Shown here: positions 1 through 9,015 of the stretch, one piece after another
Layout: each line of letters begins with the position of its first letter
How positions within the stretch are numbered: position 1 is the stretch's first letter
NCBI RefSeq assembly: GCF_046719735.1
Contig: NZ_JAUTWQ010000006.1
Location: forward strand, 336,154-400,153
Direction: 5' to 3'
Length of the DNA stretch: 64,000 nucleotides
DNA from: Halobacillus_B rhizosphaerae
GTDB taxonomy: Bacteria > Bacillota > Bacilli > Bacillales > Halobacillaceae
Notes under the pieces: generated by a model
What the model was told of the DNA's origin: nothing
The model's input: the letters and a program-made list of their open reading frames with translations, nothing else
Database searches by the model: none
Position numbers and translations under genes: made by a program

Positions 1-870
1 TGACCGTACACCTAATGCTCGATCTACTAAGTAATTCAATTCATCAAACCCTGAAGCAATCGTTAAAGATACGCTGGTAGAAAAGCGAGGGTTAATTTCA
101 AATACAAAAGGCACTCCTTGCTTATCTATACGGAGCTGCACATTGAATGGCCCATCTGCCTGCAATTGCTCTTGAATCTTTATACACACTTTTTCAATCA
201 CACTGTTTTTTCGTGTAACCGCAAGCTGAGTAACTCCTCGTTTCTTAATAATTTCTTTTGGAATGACCGCTTGGACCCTCCCGTCGCGCCAAACACAAAC
301 GGAAACAGTAAATTCCAAGCCATCAATGTATTCCTGAATAAGGATATCCTTCGCAGACGGTAAGGTGCCTCTATAACTATTAAACTCGTCAATCGACTGG
401 AAGACTTCCACTCCCCGGCTTCCTCTTCCAACTCTTGGCTTAGCTATAATCGGAAACTTAAGGTCATGAGCACCTTCACTCGCAAGCTTCGTCCTCGGAA
501 AAGGGATTCCCGCCTTTTCAAAGGCTTGCATTAATTTATATTTATCTAGACATAATTCTATGAACGTTTTGTCCGGAACCAATACAGCCAGTGATTCACT
601 CCCCAACGCAGCAGAAGCTGGAAGTTCTTCATCAACTAAAGGAATAAGTACATCTACTTTTTCCTGCTGACAAAGCTCCGCCAGCTTCTTTGAAAATTCT
701 GGAGAGTCTCCTTGAGGGAGCTTAAACCCTTGATCGGCCGTATAAAGTCCCACAGCATGAGGATCCATATCCCCAGCCAGTACTCGATAGCCCTTACTCT
801 TCAAGATTCTAATTAATCCCGGAACCGCCGCCCCTCCAGCACCGGTCAAAAACACGGTCTTATGACTCAT
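1..870 (-). CDS. ATP-grasp domain protein, C-terminus beyond the window
   Basis: The gene starts at ATG 870 and is still open at base 1, giving 290 codons of an incomplete protein. The N-terminus (MSHKTVFLTGAGG) is a glycine-rich pre-ATP-grasp nucleotide fold. Residues from about 110 on resemble the ATP-grasp fold of carbamoyl-phosphate synthase large chain (PIIAKPRVGRGSRG, then IQEYIDGLEFTV and FEINPRFS). Such enzymes join a carboxylate to an amine or other nucleophile through an acyl phosphate. ATG overlaps the stop of the upstream synthase gene by four bases (ATGA), so translation is probably coupled. The context suggests a tailoring step on the nonulosonate sugar, but the substrate cannot be read from the sequence. 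Confidence 0.85.
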   Translation of the reverse strand, partial: MSHKTVFLTGAGGAAVPGLIRILKSKGYRVLAGDMDPHAVGLYTADQGFKLPQGDSPEFSKKLAELCQQEKVDVLIPLVDEELPASAALGSESLAVLVPDKTFIELCLDKYKLMQAFEKAGIPFPRTKLASEGAHDLKFPIIAKPRVGRGSRGVEVFQSIDEFNSYRGTLPSAKDILIQEYIDGLEFTVSVCVWRDGRVQAVIPKEIIKKRGVTQLAVTRKNSVIEKVCIKIQEQLQADGPFNVQLRIDKQGVPFVFEINPRFSTSVSLTIASGFDELNYLVDRALGVRS

Positions 871-1910
871 TTTAAATCCTCCCATGTAATCCAGTGATCG
901 GCCTTTACGGTTTGGGTCAATACCATACCTTTGACCTCTTCCATGAATCGCGGGGAAATTCCATAACCCGGACGTTTGATGCACAAATCCGCCTTAGTCA
1001 GCCTTTCTCCTGCTTGAAGGTCCCTAGTTGTGTGAAGACTTCTTCTCCCCTTCCAATACATTTCCTCTTCCTCTTTCCTCGGCCCGTTCTTTACTCCGTC
1101 TCCTAAAGCTTTCCCCACCTCTCGTATGTCCGTTATCATCGTTTTCATCTCTTCCGGTTCAACCGCAAATGGATGATCCGGTCCAGAAAGCGTTCTATCC
1201 AGTGTGAAATGCTTTTCGATTACACATGCCCCTAATGCCGCTGCGGCTATGGAAACATGGGTCCCCAGCGTATGATCCGAGTACCCGACAGGAACTTGAA
1301 AGGTATCTTGTAAGGTTTTCATAGCTGTTAAGTTCGATAACTCAACAGGGGCAGGATAGAGCGATGTGCATTGTAATAAAATAATTTTGTCGTTCCCTTC
1401 TTTCCTGCAACGATTAACCGCCCATTGAATGTCTCCATAATCCGCCATGCCCGTTGATAAAATCATCGGCTTTTGGAAAGAGGCCATCCGGGCGATTAAA
1501 TCACCGTCCGTTAAATCAAAGGAAGCCACTTTGAATGCTTTCATATCCAATTGACCTAACAGATCAACCGCCTCCTTGTCGCAAGGAGAAGATAAAAATG
1601 TGACACCGTGCTTCGCTGCATACGCCATTAACACCGTATGCCAATCCCTGTTTATCTCGAGAGAGCGAATCAGTTCATAGGTTCCTCGTTTGTTATGATC
1701 TAAATAGGAAAAACCCGGGGTATACTTAGAATAATGACGATCTGCTTTAAACGTCTGGAATTTAACAGCATCTGCTCCTGCAGCTGCTGCAGAAGCAATC
1801 AGCTGCTTTGCCTGTGCCAAATTCCCATCGTGGTTTGATCCAATTTCCGCAATAATATAAGGGCGGACAGCGTCTACTGCCCTCCCATTAATCGTTATGG
1901 CCTCCCCCAT
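867..1910 (-). CDS. neuB: Nonulosonate (N-acetylneuraminate-like) synthase, NeuB/SpsE family
   Basis: 347 aa. The family condenses phosphoenolpyruvate with a six-carbon amino sugar to make a nine-carbon sialic-acid-like sugar. The N-terminal TIM barrel opens with YIIAEIGSNHDGN and continues through KFQTFKAD, ILSTGMADY, GYSDHT and EKHFTLD, all typical of NeuB. The C-terminal 60 residues (GRRSLHTTRD... DLCIKRPG) form the antifreeze-like SAF domain. ATG 1910 follows a G-rich ribosome site (GGGGGGAT). It lies downstream of a PseC-like aminotransferase and a PseB-like dehydratase, which fits a pseudaminic or legionaminic acid route; B. subtilis SpsE is the spore-coat homologue. A close paralogue lies at 40158-41201. 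Confidence 0.92.
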   Translation of the reverse strand: MGEAITINGRAVDAVRPYIIAEIGSNHDGNLAQAKQLIASAAAAGADAVKFQTFKADRHYSKYTPGFSYLDHNKRGTYELIRSLEINRDWHTVLMAYAAKHGVTFLSSPCDKEAVDLLGQLDMKAFKVASFDLTDGDLIARMASFQKPMILSTGMADYGDIQWAVNRCRKEGNDKIILLQCTSLYPAPVELSNLTAMKTLQDTFQVPVGYSDHTLGTHVSIAAAALGACVIEKHFTLDRTLSGPDHPFAVEPEEMKTMITDIREVGKALGDGVKNGPRKEEEEMYWKGRRSLHTTRDLQAGERLTKADLCIKRPGYGISPRFMEEVKGMVLTQTVKADHWITWEDLK

Positions 1911-1935
1911 AGTTATCCCCCCTAAGTACGACCAG

Positions 1936-3135
1936 TTACGAGTGAACAGAGTAATGAGAAAGGATGCTTTTAGTCACGCTTATCACGTCTTCAGCGTCTT
2001 GTTTGGTCATGGAAGGATGTAAAGGAAGCGTAATGATTTCTTCATAGAGCTTTTCCGCAGCTGGGCACAGACCTTTCTGAAATCCTAATTTTTTATAGAA
2101 TGGATGATAGTACACAGGGATATAATGAACATTCACTCCAATATTAGCTTTCAGAAACGATTCAAATATTTTTTTCCTGCCTACTTTCAATTGATCTAAG
2201 TTCAAGCGAATGACATACAGGTGCCAGCTCGAATCACTTAGCTGATCTTGAAAAGGAATAGTCAACTCCTTCAAGTCTTTAAATGCTTCATTATACATCT
2301 GCACATACTTTTTCCTTCGCTGAATAAAGCCGCTTAATTTAGTTAATTGACTTTCCCCGAGAGCAGCCTGTATATCCGTCATCCGGTAGTTAAAACCAAG
2401 AAACTCCATTTCGTAATACCAGGGTCCGTGATTTTCTACTAGATCCTGAGGGTTGCGGCTGATCCCATGAGTTCTGAACTTAAGCAGGCTATCCCGATAC
2501 TGAGGATTATTGGTCGTGATCATACCGCCTTCTCCAGTAGTGATATGTTTCACCGGATGGAAACTGAACATGGTCATATCATTGAGACCCCCGACCGCTT
2601 TCCCATTATAGAAAGCTCCTAATGCATGAGCCGCATCTTCAATCACCACTAGGTTATGTTCTTGAGCGATTTTATGAATAGCTTTCATATTTGCTGGCTG
2701 ACCAGTAAAGTGTACGGGTATAATGGCTTTTGTTTTAGAGGTGATGAGAGAGGATATAGAGGCAGGTGAGATATTGTAAGTATCGGGATCTATGTCGGCA
2801 AACACTGGGCAGGCTTTTTGATATAGAATGCAGTTAGCCGTTGCGGCGAAAGTCATAGGCGTGGTGATCACTTCGTCTCCTTCCTCAATACCCGCAGCAA
2901 AGCAGGCAGCATGCAATGCCGCCGTCCCACTTGAAAACGCAACAGCATACTTTGCTCCTGTGTATTGAGCAACAGCGGCTTCAAATTTCCCCACCATCGG
3001 CCCTGTAGTCAGAAATTCACTATTCAAGACTTTCTCAACAGCCTGGCAATCCTGTTCGTCAATCCATTGTCTTCCATATGGGAGTAACGAGGACCTTACT
3101 CGATAGAATTCTTCATCGTTTTGATTGATGTTCAT
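1936..3135 (-). CDS. DegT/DnrJ/EryC1/StrS sugar aminotransferase (PseC/SpsC-like)
   Basis: 399 aa, a PLP enzyme that transaminates a keto sugar-nucleotide. Visible family signatures are the N-terminal DNA-like substrate loop region (EFLTTGPMVGKFE), AFSSGTAALHAAC, the PLP-binding EDAAHALGA, and the active-site lysine in FHPVKHITTGEGG. ATG 3135 sits 4-7 bases after GGAGGAG; an in-frame GTG six bases further upstream overlaps that ribosome site and was rejected. The gap to the upstream epimerase gene is only 13 bases. The neighbours (dehydratase before, nonulosonate synthase after) suggest it aminates the 4-keto-6-deoxy product of the 4,6-dehydratase. The stereochemistry (PseC or LegC type) cannot be decided here. 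Confidence 0.9.
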   Translation of the reverse strand: MNINQNDEEFYRVRSSLLPYGRQWIDEQDCQAVEKVLNSEFLTTGPMVGKFEAAVAQYTGAKYAVAFSSGTAALHAACFAAGIEEGDEVITTPMTFAATANCILYQKACPVFADIDPDTYNISPASISSLITSKTKAIIPVHFTGQPANMKAIHKIAQEHNLVVIEDAAHALGAFYNGKAVGGLNDMTMFSFHPVKHITTGEGGMITTNNPQYRDSLLKFRTHGISRNPQDLVENHGPWYYEMEFLGFNYRMTDIQAALGESQLTKLSGFIQRRKKYVQMYNEAFKDLKELTIPFQDQLSDSSWHLYVIRLNLDQLKVGRKKIFESFLKANIGVNVHYIPVYYHPFYKKLGFQKGLCPAAEKLYEEIITLPLHPSMTKQDAEDVISVTKSILSHYSVHS

Positions 3136-3148
3136 ATTCACTCCTCCG

Positions 3149-4093
3149 CTAGATTAAATCCGTCGATTTGATCCATTCTTCCGTTTTTCGGATCCCTTCT
3201 TCCAAGCTGACTTGTGGTTTCCAGCCTAATAATTTCTCTGCTTTTTCATGATTGCACAATAATTTAGCAATCTCACTTTGAGGGTGTATATGTTTCACGT
3301 GCTGAATTTTGCCTTCATCTTTACAGATGAGAAAAGCTAAATCGTTAACGGAAACGTCTTTCCCTAGACCAGCATTAACGATCTCCCCATTCACGGTGTC
3401 TTCATAACCGCTTGTCACTACAAATCTGGCGCAATCTTCTACATACAAAAGATCTCTCGTTTGTTTTCCATCACCGTAAATCTGCAGAGGAATACCTTCG
3501 AGGTTATTCTTGATAAAAATGGCTACTACTCCGCCTTCTCCTCCTGTTTTCTGGAAAGGGCCATAGGTATTAAATGGGCGAATAACTACAGCTGGAAGGT
3601 CATAGGCATAATAATAAGACAAGACCAAATTCTCTGCGGCAATTTTTGAAGCCGCATAAGGAGACGCGGGTTTGATCGGATCCGTTTCTTTAATTCCCAA
3701 TGGAGTCGAAGCTTGATCATAAACCATGCAAGTACTCATAAATACAATCTTCACCTGGTGTTGTTTACATTGTTCCAGAATATTAAATGTGCCAATCGTA
3801 TCATTGTCGAACGTAGTCTTAGGATCATCAATACTATCCTGAACGTTGATGCTCGCCCCAAGGTGATAACAGACAGAAAAATGGTTTGAAAATACCTGCG
3901 CTAATAAACCATTGTCTTTAATGTCCCCTTTTATAAAAGCTGCAAAATTCTTATGAGTTCTAAACGCTGACAAATTCTCTTCTCTGCCATTAGACAGATC
4001 ATCCAAAACCCACACATGATGTCCATCGTCTAGTAGCTTCTTTACTACCCACCGGCCGATAAATCCCGCTCCTCCGGTAACTAATACATTCAT
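3149..4093 (-). CDS. NAD-dependent sugar-nucleotide epimerase/dehydratase (extended SDR)
   Basis: 314 aa, a cytosolic extended short-chain dehydrogenase acting on a nucleotide sugar. The Rossmann motif GGAGFIG is at residues 7-13, STCMVYD precedes the active site, and the catalytic YAASK motif follows at about residue 145; VIRPFNTYGP is a typical GalE/RmlB-group element. ATG 4093 is preceded by GGGAGG at eight bases; the upstream in-frame TTG lies inside the ribosome site region and was rejected. It sits between the 4,6-dehydratase gene (19 bases upstream) and the aminotransferase in one operon. It may epimerize or reduce an intermediate of the nonulosonate or another surface sugar. Confidence 0.88.
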   Translation of the reverse strand: MNVLVTGGAGFIGRWVVKKLLDDGHHVWVLDDLSNGREENLSAFRTHKNFAAFIKGDIKDNGLLAQVFSNHFSVCYHLGASINVQDSIDDPKTTFDNDTIGTFNILEQCKQHQVKIVFMSTCMVYDQASTPLGIKETDPIKPASPYAASKIAAENLVLSYYYAYDLPAVVIRPFNTYGPFQKTGGEGGVVAIFIKNNLEGIPLQIYGDGKQTRDLLYVEDCARFVVTSGYEDTVNGEIVNAGLGKDVSVNDLAFLICKDEGKIQHVKHIHPQSEIAKLLCNHEKAEKLLGWKPQVSLEEGIRKTEEWIKSTDLI

Positions 4094-4112
4094 TCCGTTT
4101 CCTCCCTTCAAG

Positions 4113-5117
4113 CTAAATAAGCTTTTCTTTAATAATTCTAGTCCTTAAATCTTCTAAGGTCATAGGAGACTGGTCGTCGGAACGGTATGTTCCTTTAGTC
4201 ACGGGTTTCGCTCCATTATAATCTGCCAAATTTGCAGGGGATGCCGGTATCACAAACATATCGGGTAATTCAAGCGCGGTTAGCGATTCATCTTCGGTCA
4301 TTAATTCTTCATACATTTTCTCCCCAGGTCTTAACCCTATTTCCTCAATTCCTACGGAGTCACATTTAATATCATATTTGTTACAGGTTTCTTCTATGAC
4401 TACTTTGGCCAAATCCTGTAAATTAACGACAGGCATTTTTAATACAAATACTTCTCCTCCCGTTGAATACTGTAAGGCTTTCATCGTAAGATTTGTGGCT
4501 TCTTCCAGGGTCATCATAAAGCGACTCATCTTCAAATCTGTGACAGTAATTTTCTTATGTTCCCTTATTTGCCTGGTGAACAAAGGAATAACAGATCCTC
4601 GCGAGCCCATTACGTTCCCAAATCGTACACTTGAAAACGTTGTAGAGTGACTTCCCTCAATCGTTTGCGCGGATGCAATCAGCCTTTCAGCGGCTAACTT
4701 AGTTGCACCGTACGTATTAGTCGGGGAAATGGCTTTATCCGTGCTTGTAAAGACGACCTTTTTCACCTTCCTAGCTATGGCTGCATGAATCACATTATAA
4801 GTGCCTTTAATATTGGTCAGGACAGCTTCGTATGGGTTAAATTCACATGATGGAACATGTTTCATAGCGGCTGCGTGGAAGACATAATCGATTCCATCCA
4901 TAACCTGAAACACTCGTGCTTCATCCCTTACGTCGCCAAGGCAGTACTGAATATCCTGATCGTTTCCCATTTCATTCTGCAAAAGGTATTGCTTATATTC
5001 ATCACGGCTGAACACTCGCACGAACTTAGGATCTTGGAGCAGAATCGCCTTCAATAGACTCTTCCCAATCGTTCCAGTTCCGCCAATAATCAGTACTCTT
5101 TTATTCTTAAAATACAT
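4113..5117 (-). CDS. UDP-N-acetylglucosamine 4,6-dehydratase-like SDR (PseB/CapD family)
   Basis: 334 aa. The N-terminus has the NAD(P) motif GGTGTIG. The active-site block reads STDKAISPTNTYGATK, the TDKA plus YxxxK pattern that marks PseB/FlaA1/CapE-type UDP-sugar 4,6-dehydratases (polysaccharide biosynthesis protein family). The length agrees with soluble PseB and lacks the N-terminal membrane part of CapD. It should make the 4-keto-6-deoxy sugar that the aminotransferase at 1936-3135 would use. ATG 5117 follows AGGAGGAGAAGA. The gene is the second of the lower glycan operon, 19 bases after the preceding gene. Confidence 0.88.
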   Translation of the reverse strand: MYFKNKRVLIIGGTGTIGKSLLKAILLQDPKFVRVFSRDEYKQYLLQNEMGNDQDIQYCLGDVRDEARVFQVMDGIDYVFHAAAMKHVPSCEFNPYEAVLTNIKGTYNVIHAAIARKVKKVVFTSTDKAISPTNTYGATKLAAERLIASAQTIEGSHSTTFSSVRFGNVMGSRGSVIPLFTRQIREHKKITVTDLKMSRFMMTLEEATNLTMKALQYSTGGEVFVLKMPVVNLQDLAKVVIEETCNKYDIKCDSVGIEEIGLRPGEKMYEELMTEDESLTALELPDMFVIPASPANLADYNGAKPVTKGTYRSDDQSPMTLEDLRTRIIKEKLI

Positions 5118-5136
5118 TCTTCTCCTCCTTTCTATG

Positions 5137-6528
5137 TCATCCTTCTAAAGTGATTTCAAAGAACTTATCGTACAATTGCCGAACTAGGATCCGCTTGCCT
5201 TTTCTTTCTATCCTATTAATCCTTGTAAGGAAGCTGTTTATCTCCTTAACGGTTAAACTGGGAAATTTCTGCATAACAATGGGATTGGTCTTATATATCC
5301 GTTTATTATTTTCTCTCTTCAATTTGCTGAGCAGTTGAGCATTCATTTCAATATGATCGGGACTCGCCTTAGGTGCAGGAATTTTATTTAATAAATGAAG
5401 AATATTTTCATGGGCAAACCGATCCTGAACCCCCGCATTATATCCCTTAAGCAGTTGCAGCTTTCTTTGTTCATTAAATTTGTTGCTGTTGAAATCATAT
5501 TGATTTAGGTCATGATCAATAAACTGAAAGATATCTTTTACTTTAGCTACTTTAATACTAAGCTCGTTTGGCAGGTCATATTTCCTTTCTTTCAACGGAA
5601 CATAGGAAATGACTGGTTTCTCCAGCAGAAAGGCTTCAGCTCCAGTCGTACAGCCATTATGAATGACTAGCTTAGAAGCAAGAATCCAGTTAATCACGTT
5701 TCCTTCGTGGACCACGGAAACATTGTTACATTCTTTCAAATCTTGCTCGTACACACTGAATACTTCGCTTGGATGAGGTCTGATTACGAAATGAAGATGA
5801 GGATACCTTTGACTGCACGCTTTGATCATTACGATAAATTGCTTATAAAGCTGTAAGATTTCTCTTGGACCATACTTCCCTAGATGTCTCTCTAATTGGG
5901 AAAGGATTTTTACATTCACCTTGCCCTTTTCATTCACGGTCTTTGTATAGGCAGGAAACCTGGTATTAATTAGAACAAAGTCTCCATAACGTTCTTTGAT
6001 GGCTTCCGCTCCAATATTAAATAAGCTGCGATATTTCGTTTGCAGTAAATCAAAACGGGGATTGCCCGTGATCACACATTTATGGGCTTCACCAGGATAC
6101 TGACTAATAATAATATTTTTCTGTACTTCTCCCCAGCAGCACTCATAGTCAAGAAGATTAAAGCTCTTCTGGTCAAGACTCTTCTGAATATAAATCTCTT
6201 TCTCCGTTAGCGGAAACCCTTCTTCGTGTAAATTCAGCAACTTATGTCCGTACTTCTTAGCCTGTTGGAAACGGCGTAATTTATCGTTCTCGATGTAGCC
6301 CTTATCAAGAAAAATCCCGGGCGGTAAACATTCAAGTGCCTCTTCCATCATCCCTGATAAACCCAAAACGACCCTGTAATTATGGTGCACTGCGTAATAG
6401 GCGAGCAATAACTTTGCATCAAGCTCTCTTACTTTCGTTTCTATGGGTAAGTAAAGCCATGGTTTATGATCGATCTCATCTGTCATCTTATTTTTCAGCC
6501 TTTCTTTCATCCTTTTAAAAAACTTCAT
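5137..6528 (-). CDS. Surface carbohydrate biosynthesis protein (TIGR04396-like), copy A
   Basis: 463 aa. It begins with a short basic stretch and then WLYLPIETKVRELDAKLLLAYYA, the opening typical of the surface carbohydrate biosynthesis family that resembles CDP-glycerol glycerophosphotransferases. Further elements are INTRFP, IRPHPSE at about residue 270, and HNGCTTGAEAFLLEKPVISY, a GT-B type donor-binding region. No membrane segment is evident. ATG 6528 was chosen; a GTG three codons upstream is possible because both ribosome sites are weak. It heads the operon that runs down to the ATP-grasp gene. It is paralogous to the next upstream gene. The transferred group is unknown. Confidence 0.8.
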   Translation of the reverse strand: MKFFKRMKERLKNKMTDEIDHKPWLYLPIETKVRELDAKLLLAYYAVHHNYRVVLGLSGMMEEALECLPPGIFLDKGYIENDKLRRFQQAKKYGHKLLNLHEEGFPLTEKEIYIQKSLDQKSFNLLDYECCWGEVQKNIIISQYPGEAHKCVITGNPRFDLLQTKYRSLFNIGAEAIKERYGDFVLINTRFPAYTKTVNEKGKVNVKILSQLERHLGKYGPREILQLYKQFIVMIKACSQRYPHLHFVIRPHPSEVFSVYEQDLKECNNVSVVHEGNVINWILASKLVIHNGCTTGAEAFLLEKPVISYVPLKERKYDLPNELSIKVAKVKDIFQFIDHDLNQYDFNSNKFNEQRKLQLLKGYNAGVQDRFAHENILHLLNKIPAPKASPDHIEMNAQLLSKLKRENNKRIYKTNPIVMQKFPSLTVKEINSFLTRINRIERKGKRILVRQLYDKFFEITLEG

Positions 6529-6649
6529 ACCTATCACTCAATCTTTTTTAATCTACTAATTATATATATGTGGTTTAGCTTATGCGGTGTTAGGTGTAAA
6601 GCGGAGTATACACTTATCCTATGGCACTCTTGTAAGATTTAAAGACAGC

Positions 6650-6698
6650 AAAAACCCCCTGAATCCCACAAAAGAGGGTCTGTGCATTCAAGGGGGTT
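6650..6698 (-). terminator. Intrinsic terminator after copy B glycan gene
   Basis: On the minus strand a 12-13 bp stem (AACCCCCTTGAAT with ATTCAGGGGGTT) is followed by a T tract. It lies just after the stop of the 424-aa gene and upstream of the next gene, so it separates the two transcripts. Confidence 0.85.
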
Positions 6699-6732
6699 CT
6701 TCATTTGCACAATCAGGTTTTTCTATGGCAAA

Positions 6733-8007
6733 TCAGTCGATGCGTTCGATTTTAAAAAGATTATCACCTAATTGTTCTATTGTGAGATGACTAATGTTGC
6801 GCTCCAATTTATCCATTTTTTTATAAAAAGCCCAAATCTCCTTCCTGTAGAGCGATGGAAATACATATTTTAACTTTGCATTGAAGCGGACTTTCATAGG
6901 CTGTTTAGGAGAAGAATCCCCTGCTGCATCTACGGGCAGCTTATTCATTAATTTGAGGATTTTATTATACGTGAACGTTTCTTTTAACACGGGAGAATAA
7001 TGATCTAATAATTGTCTATTCTCGGGAGCGTATTGTTCCTCACTCACTCGTGTAAAGTCACCATTTATTATAATCTTATCCAATATTGAATGAACTTCTG
7101 CGATGGTGCTTGCTTTTATTCCTAATTGATTAGCAAGTTCTACATCAAACTCCTTCGAAACAATAGGCAAATAAGAGATGGTAGATTTACCAAGGAGAAA
7201 TGCTTCAATACTCGAGGTACAGCCATTATGAATCACCACTTTAGCTGCTGCCAGCCAATTAATAATATTTCCTTGATGGAGCACATGGACCTTTGGATAC
7301 GAAGTGAATTCCTTTTGATAACTCTTACTATTTTCCCCAGGGTGGGGACGGATCACGATGTTCACATCTGGATACCGAACCGCCATAGTATGAATCAGCT
7401 GAAGAAAACTTTCGTACAGCTTCTTCATATAAACCGTAACTGCATCCGTGTTTTCCTTTTTGCCCTTCATATAGTTGTAGCTTGTGAATCTTGTATTAAT
7501 TAAGATAAAAGTACCAAACTTCCCTTTTAACCGATTCACTTCTTCTTTAAAAAGGTACTGAAATTTGGGCTTAAGCAAGTCCAGTCTTGGACTGCCTGTC
7601 ACATAACACATGTTCTTTCTGTTAGGACGTTTCTGAATAATTATATCTTTCTGATAGTCCCCCCAGCAGTATTCCTGGCTGACAAGCTCCAACATGTCAG
7701 CCTTCATCCTGTCGCGCATATACTTCTTCTGATCCGAAACCAGAAAACCCTCTTCATCAAGCTCCACTATTTTATGGCCGGCTGCATGGGCATTGGTAAT
7801 TACTCTCTGCCGGTATCCATGTGTATAACCTTTAGAAAAGAAAATCCCTTTGGGCAGCGTATTGGCGGCCAGTTCGACCATTTGATGTTCCCCTAAGACA
7901 ACTCGATAACCTTCTCTCAGAGCATAATAGCTTAATAGAAGTTTCGCATCTAATTCTCTTACTTTTACTTCAATGGGCAGATACAGCCACTTTTTCTTAT
8001 TATTCAT
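6733..8007 (-). CDS. Surface carbohydrate biosynthesis protein (TIGR04396-like), copy B
   Basis: 424 aa, a clear paralogue of the neighbouring 463-aa protein: WLYLPIEVKVRELDAKLLLSYYA at the start, EEGFLVS, EYCWGDYQKDII, INTRFTSYNY, IRPHPGE, and HNGCTSSIEAFLLGKSTISYLP in the same order. The family is CDP-glycerol-transferase-like and linked to surface polysaccharide loci. ATG 8007 was chosen because GGGGGGAAGC lies directly before it; an ATG four codons upstream would overlap that site. The gene has its own terminator at 6650-6698, so it is transcribed separately from copy A. The product probably acts in the cytosol at the membrane face on a surface polymer. Confidence 0.8.
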   Translation of the reverse strand: MNNKKKWLYLPIEVKVRELDAKLLLSYYALREGYRVVLGEHQMVELAANTLPKGIFFSKGYTHGYRQRVITNAHAAGHKIVELDEEGFLVSDQKKYMRDRMKADMLELVSQEYCWGDYQKDIIIQKRPNRKNMCYVTGSPRLDLLKPKFQYLFKEEVNRLKGKFGTFILINTRFTSYNYMKGKKENTDAVTVYMKKLYESFLQLIHTMAVRYPDVNIVIRPHPGENSKSYQKEFTSYPKVHVLHQGNIINWLAAAKVVIHNGCTSSIEAFLLGKSTISYLPIVSKEFDVELANQLGIKASTIAEVHSILDKIIINGDFTRVSEEQYAPENRQLLDHYSPVLKETFTYNKILKLMNKLPVDAAGDSSPKQPMKVRFNAKLKYVFPSLYRKEIWAFYKKMDKLERNISHLTIEQLGDNLFKIERID

Positions 8008-8132
8008 GCTTCCCCCCATTCCTGCCTGTTCACATGTTGAACGCTGTGCATGAGAATGGCACTAAATCGAATGCAGTCATCTTTTTAATTTATGATCTTT
8101 CCTTACTAATATTCCAATCCAATCAATCATGT

Positions 8133-8165
8133 AAAAACCCGAACCATTAATGACTGGTTCGGGTT
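8133..8165 (-). terminator. Intrinsic terminator after the nucleotidyltransferase gene
   Basis: An 11-bp perfect stem (AACCCGAACCA with TGGTTCGGGTT) with an 8-nt loop is followed by TTTTTAC on the minus strand, 26 bases after the stop codon of the gene at 8192. Confidence 0.88.
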
Positions 8166-8191
8166 GGCTGATGAGTCCTATTATATTGTTT

Positions 8192-8881
8192 TTATTGAGA
8201 GAAGTTGTCAAACAGCCTTCCGCCATAAGGTTCAAGCAGTTCATCTATATATTGAATCAGTTCTTTTTTCTTACTAAGCTGATAATACTCCCGTAAGTAT
8301 TTCTCAAGCTCTTTACTCATCCCTGGATTAAAATCCTTAAGTGAACGATACATCCATTTACCCTCTCCGGTCCACTGCTGATTAGCTCTTAAAATAAATT
8401 GATGGAGTTTTTCAGTAAGGGCGGTCACAGTAAACAGGTCCTCTTCAGGCAAAGTAGACCCTTCTAAATCATCAAGTAAATCCGTAATTCTATATCGCAT
8501 TTTATCCAGCTGGCTTTTCGGCCAAGCACTTGGTCCTTTATTTAATAACTCTTTCCCTTCTCGAATAAGCGCCTCCCCAAGTTCTTCTCCTTTTAGCACT
8601 ATTCCTTCTGCACAGATCCTAGTAAGCAAAGGCACTCCATGCTGTTCTTCCAGAAAAAAATTATAGGATAAAGAGTCCTCATTATGAACAAATACTTCAA
8701 TCGGCCAATCCATAAACTGACAAGATTTACGAAAGGAATCATTAGACAAGATGAGAATATCAAGGTCAGACGAACTGGTTTGTTCCCCGCGGACGACACT
8801 GCCAGACAAGAGAGCAGCTTTACACCCTGGAAAATATTGCTGAACAAACTGGAGTGCTGTATCCATTATTATCTTATTCAC
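8192..8881 (-). CDS. Nucleotidyltransferase-fold protein (MNT/KNT type)
   Basis: 229 aa. Residues 24-45 carry the nucleotidyltransferase signature LLSGSVVRGEQTSSSDLDI (GS motif plus DxD, the two metal-binding aspartates). The C-terminal half is alpha-helical and resembles aminoglycoside adenylyltransferase-like accessory domains. GTG 8881 is supported by AAAGGAG nine bases upstream. It is a single-gene unit with its own terminator. Enzymes of this fold move NMP to small molecules, proteins or sugars; no target can be named. The position beside glycan and sulfotransferase genes may be incidental. Confidence 0.75.
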   Translation of the reverse strand: MNKIIMDTALQFVQQYFPGCKAALLSGSVVRGEQTSSSDLDILILSNDSFRKSCQFMDWPIEVFVHNEDSLSYNFFLEEQHGVPLLTRICAEGIVLKGEELGEALIREGKELLNKGPSAWPKSQLDKMRYRITDLLDDLEGSTLPEEDLFTVTALTEKLHQFILRANQQWTGEGKWMYRSLKDFNPGMSKELEKYLREYYQLSKKKELIQYIDELLEPYGGRLFDNFSQ

Positions 8882-9015
8882 TTTATCCTGCTCCTTTTGC
8901 CCTTCTTATGAAATAATATGAGTACTGAGTACTGCTGTTCACCCACTGCCGCCTTATTCCCACCCGTCTTATTTTCATTCATTTTTTTAAGAAGGAAATT
9001 GGGCACTAGATAAAG

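Noticed and set aside
6541..6649. A promoter for the lower glycan operon (TTACAA with TATACT)
   Set aside because: The best pair has 19-base spacing and weak -35; not convincing enough to list.
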